DNA of 64,000 bases from Rugalucina vietnamica (Eukaryota > Mollusca > Bivalvia > Lucinida > Lucinidae), in the NCBI GenBank assembly GCA_964017185.1, contig OZ024883.1, positions 44,508,395-44,572,394 on the forward strand. Reading direction: 5' to 3'. The number at the start of each line of letters is the position of its first letter. Positions within the stretch are counted from its first letter, which is position 1. The notes below the pieces were generated by a model. The model saw only the letters and a program-made list of their open reading frames with translations. It had not been told where the DNA came from and did no database searches. The translations under genes and the position numbers were made by a program. Positions 34,100-47,000 of this stretch are shown one piece after another.

Positions 34100-34588
34100 T
34101 TTAAAGTAGAAAAAGTTGACTCTGACGCAAATGAATTTTTTTTCTGGGGCGAACTAATGAATAGTTGGGCGAACTAAAGAATAGTTTGTTATTCTTAAAT
34201 TGAACTTCAAAGCAAAAATTAATAGATGCGGCAATGCTTTATCTGTTAGACGGAATATTTCCATCGGTATTCCGTTAGACCTCTCCATACGGGAGTGGAG
34301 CGAGGTCACGAAGTGTATCGGAGTGCAGGTTAGTCAGCTCATCTACGAAACTGTGTAGTAAAGCTACGCCATACTAGGTTATGTCCACAATACAAGTATT
34401 ATAAAACATCGATTTTAGATTTATCAATTGCAAGTTTAATATTGTTATCGCCAGCATAACTATTTCATTCATAAGGTGTGTGACACCTGTATTTACAACA
34501 AATATACATATGTAAATAACACAAAGATAGTGTAAAGTAGTAGTAGTTTGAACCACATATATATGTTTTCTTTTGAAAACGACTGATA
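34100..34588 (+). promoter_or_regulatory. Upstream flank of the filamin-like gene (promoter/5'UTR not resolved)
   Basis: Contains short tandem GGGCGAACTAATGAATAGTT repeats at about 34147 and otherwise AT-rich sequence. I cannot identify a TATA box or transcription start with confidence. There may be 5'UTR exons further upstream. Confidence 0.25.
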
Positions 34589-34898
34589 ATGGTGGATGCA
34601 GGGTGGACATCCCCGCCACCAGGGACACAAACTGGCCTGGATGACCAGTGGATTTTAATTCAGGAAAAGACGTTCACTAACTGGATTAATGAACAGCTTC
34701 GAGTTAGCGGTAGATCTATTGAGAATATCGCCACTGATCTATGTGATGGGGTGTGTCTGGTGGCGCTGGTAGAGGCGCTACAGTTTAGAAAGATAGGCAA
34801 AGTCTATACAAAGGCAGCTTCCAAGTTTCAGATGTTACAGAACGTTTCATTGGCTCTTAAAGCTATAACTGACGACCATGTTAAATTGGTCAATTTAG
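34589..34898 (+). CDS. jbug: jbug-like exon 1 (aa 1-103, most of CH1)
   Basis: Starts MVDAGWTSPPPG; contains the actinin-type motif QEKTFTNWINEQL and DLCDGVCLVALVEAL. Donor GTAAGT at 34899; ends in phase 1. Confidence 0.92.
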
Positions 34899-37800
34899 GT
34901 AAGTGTCTAGATGACTCTCAAGAGCTTGTTTTATACTCTACGAGGGTAAATCCAAAATAGCGTAAACTTTTGCTGTATCTTTAACATACGTAGATTTATT
35001 TAAGAAAAATGCATATTGCGTTCAATCAAAACATTCGTATATCAAGATAAGATAAAACAATTACACATTTCGTAAGTATCGCAAACACGCCAAGCCATTT
35101 TAAAACCATGGTGACGCATAGGCGGCGCACGAGAATTTTCGGTCGTGTGCTGTGCCATACATGTCTCAATAAAATGGAAAATAGGCATGCAAATCACACC
35201 AAATTTAGTACAGTAAAAGCTTGGCGTTTAGATATTGCTGTGTATAAGTTTCAACAAATTTGAGTCATGCGTTTTTGAATTTCATGTATCAATTGTGCAC
35301 TTTTCAGCCTGCATTTAACGTTAAAAATGTCGTCACCAGACACGGTTTAAATGTATGCGATTACTAAAATTGCCGCGATTTTTAAAAACGCCAACACAAA
35401 CGCCGAAAATAACTAAATGTAGAGAAAATAAGAACAGTCAAAGATTCAAAGATTCAAAATTTAATCTGCATTCAATCCAAAACATACAGGATTATGACAG
35501 AAACATATAACATACATACAAGATGAAAAATGACAACTACATGTACACTACATTTACAGTACATTTGCATTCTACGATATACAAAACTATACTATGAATA
35601 TGACTTATGTAAGTGTGACATACCATTACACGTAACAGTGTATAAATGTATTTTTATTATGTCCATAAAATGTCAAATAAAACTAGTTGGAAACTAATGT
35701 ACCTGAATGTTGACTGGAGTCCTGATATTGTTGCCTAATCTTTAAACAATTATCTACATACAGGACAACAATTGGTATCATGTCCAGTTCACTAACTGAC
35801 ATAATATATAAAAACTTATCATAAAGACAAAAATTGTCAAAATTAGGAACTATGGATGACATATCTTTGAACAACTGTTTTCTCAAATCGTCATATGCTT
35901 TACAGATGCAAATAAAATGAAACTCGTCTTCTATGGCTTTCAAGTTGCATGTTTTACAAAGCCTTAACTGTTTTGCTGTTCTAGCATATCTTCCAACTTC
36001 TACCTCTAGTCTATGATTAGATATGCGAAGTTTCGTAAATATCTATCAACATTTGCCGATAAATAATTTTCGAAGCAGATTTTCTTCTTGAATTCACTGT
36101 ATGTTAATAGCTTATTGTTAGTCTTAACTCTTGTAGAAGTACCTGATATGACGGAATTAAAATATGCTTCGTATCTGTCAAGTAAAATTCGCTTAATAGC
36201 ATATATTAACTTATTAACAGACATTGTTCCTTTATTATGCCAAACATGGTTAAAGCCGAGATATTTCAGTAGACAACCTATTTGATGGTTAAATGAGCCA
36301 AATGCTTCACCATCATTATACGTTAGCGATAAATATGAAAATCTTGTCGCTTTTTCAAATGGGTTTTGTAACAAATATAACCAATATTTAATTGACTGTA
36401 ATAAGGCAGAGATAGCGATAGGAAAACGACCTAATTCAGCTTTAGGAGCCATGTTACAAGCATACTTGCCCACCCCTAGTATGTACTTACAGTATCGCGT
36501 GTGTATCTTTTCTGGTAGAAAGGAATCGCAGTCAATGAATAAATCAGCTGTGTAAAAATATTGCCCTTGTGATTCGGACGCTAAAATAGCACAACAATGA
36601 TGGAAAAAGAAACAAAAATAACGCGCATCACTGGTGACGTAAATGCGTATTGCGCTGACCGTATGCAGACGGCTACGGATGAGGCGATTTTGAAGCGATT
36701 TAAAGTTTGAATTTGTTTCGAGTTTTGGAAATTGACGGAAAATATGTGAAGTACAGAGCACAATAAGTTAAAATCCTTTTATCTATGGTACATGTTGAAT
36801 AGATGGCCGCAAGAGCTGATAGGAAAATAATACAAACGCCAACGACGTTACGAAATCAAAGCTGACGTGCGCCGGGTAGACCACAGTGACCTTTTTGTTT
36901 TTACTGTTGATTTTTAACGAGTAGTTATTTTTGCTTGATATTTTGCCGCAATATTCTAGAGACATTCCGATTTATGTTCATGTTATTTTATAAGCATTTG
37001 ATTGAGCTGTATAGAAGCTACAGCAAAAGTCTACGTTATTTTGGATCATCCCCCGTAGTTTGTCTTTTTATTTGATACGTGTACATGTAGTTTATGACGT
37101 ATTTTTATCTGAGACTATTATGATACGTGTACCGGTAACGTGTTACTAGTATACGAGATAAAGTCTGTGAAAATTTCCAGAAGAAACCTACACGAAGTTA
37201 CAAAATTCGGGATGCCATCACAGTGTACCACCTTCACTTTAATCATTTTCCCTGGGCAGACATTTTAAGAGGTTAACCAGTAATGAGGCCGACTGTTTAT
37301 TACAGCGCCAATCGGCGGCACCATTTAACGTCGAATCTAACATTTCAACTGCGTTTCTCTAACTCTGTGATAGCTGACCCTTAATAACTTCAAATAGCTA
37401 CAATACTAAATTATTTGGCTTGAATCCAGGTTCTGATGACGTTGTCAATGGGAATGTCAAACTCATACTGGGTCTCGTTTGGTCCCTCATCCAAAGGTAC
37501 CAGATTACAGGAAAAAAATCCAAAGCACCGCCGAAGAAACTCATGACCACTTGGTTACAGAACCTGCTACCAGATCTCAATATTACAAACTTTACCTCGG
37601 ATTGGCAGGACGGTATCAAGTTACAGTAAGTGGTGCTGGAAATTTCAGACCAGAGCCCAGTTGTTCAAAACTAACGACGTCGTTAGTTAACGTTTCGTTA
37701 AAATTTCAAACGTTAATATTACAAATACACTGTTATTTTTTTGTTGAAAAAATGTGAGAATCCTTTGCACTGCAAAGGATTCTCACATTTTTTCAACAAA

Positions 37801-38802
37801 AAATAACAGTGTATTTGTTACTTTAGCTGATATTTGCTTAACAAATTTATGTCTTAACGATATCGTTAAGCTAACGATGCTTTGAACAACTGGGTCCAGG
37901 TTTCTTAAGTAGAAAAATTACTGGAAGCAATAACAAAGACACTGATGTGCTTGTATTTATGTCATTTATTCAAAACGTATATAAATGTATATATATAATA
38001 AATAAAAGAAATTGTGTAACGTTACAGTCTAAAGATAGTCTTTGCATTATCACAGGTGTTCCCTAACTTATTTTCATGTGAATGTGGCGTGTATCTATGT
38101 CTGTCGGTATGTAGTTTGACTTTCTGTTTTCCTTTGAAGTCTTTGTAGCATTAAAATGGAATTGAATATCAAAGGACTCGCACCTAGGAAGGAGCGGAAT
38201 GAAAACCGTACTGAATTACTGGTACTGGAAGTTCCAGTACGGATATGTATTGTATGGTTCGTCCATGCGAGACGATAAGCCATAACCGAGTGGTTATCGT
38301 CCGTACACACGGACAAATCATATGATAAGTTTCTTAGCACTATTAGCACCCTGCATCTTGTGCATCTTCGGGCATCTAACGTTGAACACTTAGAAGGTGC
38401 AATTCTGTCATACTACAAGCTAGTTAAAGACCTTGTAGAAAAAAAATAATAAGTAGAACAGCTTGTCTTCAACTCGCTTTATTGTCCCCCTACTTTTCGA
38501 AGAAAAGCGGAGGGACATAGTTTTCGGCTTTCCGTCCTTCTGTCCTTCCGTAATGTCCGTTCTTCCGATCATGTCTAACTATCCATACATATAAGCCTTG
38601 TTGGTTAAGTTGGGTGGTTATATTAGAAGCACTTTTTGGATGTCATGGCGTCCTAATTTTTGGTAAAAGTCCCATAAAATGGAGACAGCGTCCTGAAATG
38701 ACCATAAAGCTGTTGACTGGGATTCAAACAAACAAATCTTTTACTTTACATCGGATGTATTCACCATGCTTTGAAGACAACCATGTGGTTTAGAAATAAT
38801 AC

Positions 38803-38838
<36 letters not shown>

Positions 38839-40967
38839 CGCAATTTGAACTATAGTCATTTTTCGAACATTTTGACAATGAAAGTGAACGGACAGTGGGT
38901 ATCTTGTGTGCGCACAGGATTAATTTTTGACAATTTTGCTTTCGCAATTTGAACTTAGGTGTTTTTTCAGGCATTTTGACAATGAAAGGGAATGAGCAGT
39001 GGGTACCTTGATCTACCTTGTGTGCGCAACTTCTACAGTTTTATTCCGATTCTTTTGAAACTTTATAGATGTCTTGAAGATGCTTTGAAGATGTGCATGT
39101 GGTTTGAAAATAATCCTCAGATTAATTTTATCACTTTTTAACGCAATTTGAACTTAGTAATTTTTCGGACATTTACACTAAGAAAGTGAAGGTATAGTGG
39201 GAAACTCCTACAGTTTTTATGGTGATTCCTTTGAAACTTGACAGATGATATGGACAGATGCTATGGACATACTCTGAAGATATGCATGTTTGGATACATT
39301 ATTCTCAGATTATCTAAACAATCAAGGCTGGGGACATGAATTCTCTGAATTTGCTCGTTTTACATATTTTTCCTACTCTAACAAATGACCAGCACCGATG
39401 CCAGAGAAAACATAAAGATCATACTTACCCAGGTGTTACATGTTTGTTTCAGTGCTTTGATTGAACGACTGAAACCCGGGACGTCGCCTGAATGGAAGTC
39501 ATTGAGTAGGAATAATAGGTTAGTTGAACATAGCTTCATGTAGGTCTATTATAAACCTAGTTTCATATAGGTCTATTATAAACCTAGTTTCATATAGGTC
39601 TATTATAAACCTAGTTTCATATAGGTCTATTATAAACCTAGCTTCATATAGGGCTATGATAAACCTAGCTTCATGTAGGGCTATTATTTGGGGTTGCAGG
39701 TTTATGAATAGAAAGACTCTATTTACAAAGACCTATGGAGTTTGAGGCCTGTTTTCGGCCTCAGATTTTGGTAAAAAAATAACTTTTCTTAAACGCAGCC
39801 ACATGTCTCCTTTGATGATCCAGAAAAAATCTTCATTCATCCGCTACAATCGTTGTCATGGTTACGCACAGCAGAACCATAGATAGAGCTCATTTTGCAC
39901 GTTTTGGTTAGTGTGAAAGCCATAAAATTTACAAATGCAATACAATTCACGTCGGTTCCACAATAAAAAAGATACTGTCACAACTTACATTTCTCAGGGT
40001 AGAGAAAGTCATTGTTTAAGTGACTTGTCATATTGATGCAAGAATATTTCTTACGTTCCAGAGTAGAGAACTGCAGACAAGCCATGGTTCTAGCAAAGGA
40101 ACACCTCAACATTCCCCGGGTTATCACCCCTGAAGACTTCGCCAATGAGGCTCTGGATGAGTTGTCCGCTATGACGTATCTATCATACTTCGTACGCCAC
40201 GAGTCGCCGGGATATTACCACACACTGAACTGGGTCTGCAAACAGCTACGAACTACAAATATCACCAATCTCACAGTGAGTGCCTTCCTCACCAAACCTT
40301 AAAATCTATATGCATGCATTTGGAAAATAAAATATATGAACATAATGATTGCCTTCAATGATTATCTCCATTGGTGGCGCAATATTTTCTGGCGCATAAT
40401 GACAAGTATACAGATATCTTTGTTTCCCCGTGATTGCATTTTTTTTTCACTACATGAAAGCAGAATAATTTTGACTCTCATTTTCTGTCGTGCAGTTTCT
40501 AGAGTGATCAGTCAGGTACAAACTCTATTCGTTTGACGGTTTCTATATTTGTAGACAGACTGGAATGATGGATACTATCTGTGTGCTATAGTTGTCTCTC
40601 TGGGTGGTGATATTCCTGGGTGGCCAAACATTGACAGAACACAAAAACTGGATAATTGCCAGAAAGGTAACACATTGGTCAATTCTTAGTGTTTCTTACT
40701 AAAGAAATACATATATATGTGTGTATATTAAGCTACGTCAGAGATCTGTCGAATAATATTAGTAGTACCTATAGTCGCAAAGAAGAACCACATATCACGA
40801 GTGATGCATATTAATCGACAAATCATATACTAATGTGTTGTCACGGCCGTCGTTACACATGGCATTAAGAACTCGCGCTCAGTGGACAGCTTCAGTCTGC
40901 CGTTGACTGAGACATAAATCATGCTATCATTTGCACATGTAGAGGCCCCCCCACACACACACACACA

Positions 40968-41033
<66 letters not shown>

Positions 41034-44000
41034 AGCAATTCTGTAATATAGTAATATTTGAGCCACCACATGGGAAAACCAACAATCTGCATAGGCGAAA
41101 ACAAAGACGCAGATCAGCTTCGCAGTAACTGCGAAGCTGATCAGCGCCTTTGTTTTCGCTACTCGGATAGTACAATTCCTCCTCTACTTAAATCCGAAAT
41201 TTCAAGCTTCTAGCTCTTTTCTGTGCTTGTACAGGCCGGTTTTTGTCGGACCTGTTCATTAACCACATTGTTGGTTTTCCCACGAGACTGCTCATTTGTA
41301 TTCCTTTCTAAGGTATAGATGGTGGTAAATGTCTAGGCGTGGAGCCTCTGATGTCGGCTAAAGAGCTTACTGACGTTAACGTCGACCACCTGACGTTAAT
41401 GACATACATATCAAAGTTCCAAAACATAACACCGAGGAAAGGCAAAGACGAAAAGCTCATCATACGAGCTAAGTTAGACAGTCTTAAAGCAGGAGATCAT
41501 GTGAGTAATTTTTATCTTTTTCAAATACTCTATAGACTGTCTAACTGAGGATTCATAGATATACATGTACAAGTATTGTCCTCTGGTCGGCGAAGCCAAT
41601 GATTAATGATTGATCATTTTATGCTGCGACTGATTTTAAACAATTTTGAAAAGCAGGGATAAACGTTACACGATAAACGATGCAGAACACTTTTTACAAA
41701 CGGATTCATCATGTTGAAGTCATTTGATATTTCAAGGCATCCTTCGAACTGGAAAAGGCCGATTCCGATGTGGACGTTGACAAAGTAGGCGTGCTGGTAC
41801 AATGTAGTGACGGTAGAGTTAGTAGCGACGTCAAGTGGTCGGGGAAAATAGCCAAATGCTCTTTCCTGGCCAATTCAACCGGTGAATACTCGGTAAGTGC
41901 TTCAAAGATTTTCAAATGTAAACAACTCAAAGGGGTTACATTACGTTACCGAAATGTCAACAGAACTGAACGCCCGTGTTATTGCCGTATATACTATCCC
42001 AAAAAGTTCCTAAACCAGAACTTTAGTGTTATGCCACTGCAGCTGTGGGAGCTTTTGGCATTTATGTGTTATGAATCACGCAAGACTAATCCTTCATCTA
42101 TTGAACAGACATTCACTTATGAATGCTTAAAGCTTAAGAAATTTAATTTAGGCTCCTTACAGTTGAAAAAATGAGTCCAGCATCTTGCTACTGCGATTCC
42201 GTAAAAAATGTCACTGTTTTTGCCCATAGGAATTCGAAATCGTTACAAGTAACTGCTTGTCATTAACAAGGGAAACCATGACATCATAAACTATGCCTAC
42301 ATGAAAACTCTTTCCCAGTAGTTGCAATCCACACTGTCCAAAAGTAAAACCCCGACTCATTATTGTTTTGTTTCAGCTGACTGTATCGTATGATGGCGTC
42401 AAGATTAGAAGATGCCCACTGACATTCATTGTAAAGGGAGATCATACTAAAGTAAAACTCCTCACCAAATCAAGCAGTGTGAAATCTGGAGATGACTTCG
42501 AAATACAAGTAAGACCAAAGAAGTTTTTATTTCCAGTTTTATGTTTATTGTGTAGAGTGTTATTATTTGTGTATGTTAATATCGGGCCGCGTATGATATT
42601 GTGTTCATTGTTCATGTTTATTTCGGGCCGTGAATGGTATTTTTAGGTTGATACCGGTGGGTGTAGCGATGATGAGGTGATTATGGAGTCAACGTCACCC
42701 ACGGGACAGCTACGATATCTAACCAGTGTGAATTCAACAGATATTGTCTCAGCGTCCATAAAACCTAAAGAAGTCGGTAGGCATCGATATAATTTTGTTC
42801 CCTAATTTTTGGCTGTTATGTTGTAGTGGTAAAGCGTCCGTTAAAAAAATCTTGGTCCTTTCAAAGGCCAAGGTGCTGTGACTGAGCTGGACACTTAGAC
42901 AACACGGTTAAGTACTCGTTTCTACTCCTAATGATAATATTCGAAAGAATCATAAATAAGATTTTCTGGTCCTGCCAATGACGTCAACGTAATTGAAATG
43001 TGGCGTTTACAATGGTTCATTGATATAAAAATGTATGGTAAAAACTGAAATATATATATAAAGAAAAAAATAATACTTACTTGCCTTCATAACAATGTTA
43101 TAAAATCACAAAAAAAAACAGTATTTTGAGTGAGACATTTCAAACCGAAGCCCCATCCCCGTATGGCCTTAGCTCTTGAGTGGGACCCCACTACCTCACA
43201 TTGTCTACCTCAGCGATTGATAACATCACAAGGACAGGGTTTCACTCGACGTGACTCGGGTTTTTCAGGGATCTGGATCGTCCATGTCTATTACGGCAGT
43301 GTCGAAATCCAAGGGAGCCCGTTACAACTTCTAGTCAATGACCCTTACAAAGCCTACCTGTCTGGACCAGATCAGGGGACAGTTGGAAATATGGTGGCGT
43401 TCAAAGGTAGGTTCAAGGATTGTTGTATCTAGGCCGTTTTTAACATTATGCTTACTTCAACTATTTCATGATTAATACTAACCCATATTCGGCAAACTTG
43501 TCCTATACCTCACTCCACTACACGCTACTCTATACGTGTACATTGTTAAGAAACAGCTGAAGGTCTGGGTCTACCTCACAATATTCTTTTCTCTGCTCTA
43601 ACATAACTAACTGTACTAACGATTACTATCATACACTAATGAAAATTTTCTCTTCACTAACGATAACAGTCACTGTACTAACGATAACAGTCACTGTACT
43701 AACGATAACAGTCACTGTACTAACGATAACAGTCACTGTACTAACGATAACAGTCACTGTACTAACGATTACTATCACTATACTGACGATAAAGTATCAT
43801 ACATTAATGGTAACTATCTCTTTATGACTAACTGTGGTTCTGTAGTACATTGTTGTGGCTGTGGGGAAGGCGACATTGACGCAGCTGTTTCCTGTGACGG
43901 GGCCGATATTTCCTATGATCTAGTGAAAGCTGTTGATGACATATACGACATTATATTCATGCCTCTGAATACCGGCCAATATGATGTAATAGTAGAATTT

Positions 44001-47000
44001 TCTGGCGTTATGATAAAGGGTATAAAATATTTTATTGTTTAAAACTTTTATTGTCTTATTTATTTCGATGTTTACCGAATTACATACAGGTACTAAATTA
44101 AACTTCAAGATATCTGTTAATGTACGGCTATGTGTATATTCTAAAGTTAAATAGAAACGATACGTCGTATTCTTTGCTCCCAGATGGAATTATATATGTT
44201 TCTTCCATATTTAATCATGAACGCCCTGTGAATTGTACGTGTAACATTTGATGGTGAGTGTAACATTTGATGGTGAATGCTACATCATTTCGAAAACTTG
44301 CCCATGCAATATACAAAGATATTTTTCAGAAGCAACAATTGAAAATTTCGTTGGAATTTTTTTTTATTTTTTTTATATATTGGCTCAAAATATACATTGT
44401 GGTACATGTTAGAACCGCCTCGCGGAGGTGGTTCTAAGGCGTACCCACAATGTATGTTTGGGATAAAAAAAAATAAGAATAATAGGTATACCCCTGCAAA
44501 CCCTAGTTTTTTCTATATAAATGTGGGGTTTAAGGGGGTATCCCGATGTAAAGTATCGCCGTATCTGTGTCAGGTTCTCCAGCTCGGGTGAATGTCTTTG
44601 ATCCAAGTCTGGTGTCAGTCACTGGTGATGGTATTGTGCGTGCCATCAAAGGGGAGGACACGCGTTTCCAAGTCAACGCCAAAGATATTGGTGGAAATAT
44701 AACCGTTAAAATAGATGGTATGTGTTCTGAATGCGGAAAACTTGTTTCGGACTTTTTTGGTATAGTTGTCTGTAAGATTTTTATATTTTGAGTGTTCAGT
44801 CGTTTATCCATGTTGGATCGCTGGTACTCCTGGCTTGGTGGTTCGTCTCTCACTAATGAGAAAGACCATCATTATTTCTTGAATAGGTTCGTGTGTGTTG
44901 GTGAGTTCTTTGATGGCTGACTAGGCCAATTCTAGCTCTAAACTGTCGGTTGCAAGTAGAGCAAGTCAATGTCATTGAATCAGCTGGTGGCCCATTGGTA
45001 TTGGCTTTGCGTTCTCTGCGCTTTCTTTCAGCTTCACATATTCTCTTTTTTTCATGGAGAGCTGCTCCTTTGTTGATGAGACCTCGCCACTTTGATCGCT
45101 CCTGTGCAGTCTGTTCCCAAGACCCAATTGGTATGTCAAAATCCTTCAGAGAGGCTTTCAGGGTGTCTTTGTAGCGTTTCTTCTGGCCACCTTGAGAGCG
45201 CTTTCCCTCTTGTAGTTCTCCATAGAAGACTTTCTTTGGAAGTCGCTCATCAGGCATTCTTATAACATGGCCGGTCCACCTTAGCTGTGCTAGCTTTAAG
45301 ACAGTATGCATGCTTTGCATCCCTGCTTTCTTCAGGACCTCTGTGTCTGGGATCTTGTCTTGCCACTTGATTTTTAACAGCTTTCTCAAACAGCTTAAGT
45401 GGAAATGGTTAAGTCTCTTTGCATGACGCTGGTATACTGTCCAGGTCTCACATGCATACAAGAGGGTTGGAAGTACCACAGCCTTGTAGACTTTCAGCTT
45501 GGTGTCAAGCTTGATTCCATTTCGCTCCCAGACATTTGCACGGAGTCTTCCGAATGCCACACTGGCTTTTGCAATTCTTGCAGTGACCTCATCATCAATG
45601 TGCACTGCTCTGGAAAGAGTGCTTCCCAGGTAGGTGAATTTATCAACAACTTTCAGTTTTTCTCCATTCACAGTGATGGTTGGTTCATTGTACGGTTTTC
45701 CAGGTGCTGGCTGGTGTACAACCTCTGTCTTTTTTGTGCTGATTGTGAGATCATAGTTATCACATGACTGTGAGACTTGATCCATGGCTCTTTGCATTTT
45801 TGCCTCTGAGCTGGCATTCTTATCCATATCATCTGCATAGAGGAGCTCATCTAGCACATCGGTCTGCACCTTAGTTTTGGCTTGCAACCTTCTAAGGTTG
45901 AATATATTGCCATCAAAACGGTACCTGATTGGAAAACCAGTGTCACTGTCCTGAAAAGCATCCATGAGCATGGCAGAAAACATCATGCTGAACAGTGTTG
46001 GTGCCATAACACAGCCCTGTTTGACCCCATTTGTTACCTCAAAGGGTTCAGAGAACTCTCCATCATTTTGCACACGTGCCTGCATGCCATCATGAAATTG
46101 CCGCACCATTGCTATGAATCTGGGTGGACAGCCAAACTTGGCCATGATTTTCCACAGTCCATCACGACTTACTGTGTCAAACGCTTTGGTGAGGTCGACA
46201 AACGTCATGTATAGATCTACATTCTGCTCTTGGCATTTCTCCTGAAGCTGTCTTGCTGTGAAGATCATGTCTATCGTCCCCCTGTCCTTTCTGAATCCAC
46301 ATTGACTTTCTGGGATAAGTCCCTTCTGATCAAGATGAACATTCAGGCGGTTCAACAGAATTTTTGCTAGTATCTTCCCAGCAATCGATAGGAGGGAAAT
46401 GCCTCTGTGGTTATCACAGACTTGTGGATTTCCTTTCCGCTTGTATAGGTGGATTATGGATGCATCCTTAAATTCTTGTGGGATGGCCTCCTTCCTCCAC
46501 ATACAGTGAAACAGCTCGGTCAGTTTCTCTGCCATGGGTAGCCCCCCGGCCTTATAAACCTCTGCAGGAATTGCATCTGCACCTGGAGCTTTGCCAGAAG
46601 ACAGTTGTTGAACTGCTTTTCTTGTTTCCATGACGGTTGGAAATTCATCTAACAGAACATTGCACTCTATCTGTGGCAGTCTGTCAATTGCATCCTCATT
46701 GATGCTTGATGGTCGATTTAGCACACTATTGAAATGTTCTGCCCACCTTTTCAAGATAGCCTCTTTGTCTGTGAGAAGAGTGTTTCCATCTGCACTGAGT
46801 AATGTGGTGGCTCCAGAACTCTTAGGGCCATAAATGGTTTTCAGTGCATCATGAAATTTCTTCATGTCCTTTCTGTCTGCAAAAGACTGAATTTCTTCTG
46901 TTTTCTTCCTCAGCCAGGAATCTTGCATGTCCCTAAGCTTGGTCTGGACTGTCTTACAAACGTTGCTGTAGGCTGCTTTCTTGGATACTGAGCTAGTATC

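Noticed and set aside
34374..34628. 84-codon minus-strand frame overlapping exon 1
   Set aside because: Low-complexity and antisense to a well-supported exon.
36596..36710. 37-codon ATG frame in intron 1 (MMEKETKITRITGD...)
   Set aside because: Short, between a LINE end and unassigned DNA; no donor at its end and it stops by itself.
40830..41175. Minus-strand frames with serine-leucine repeats
   Set aside because: Translations of the GA microsatellite next to the family A MITE.
44950..46833. Plus-strand frames of 60-122 codons
   Set aside because: Antisense shadows of the reverse transcriptase frame on the minus strand.
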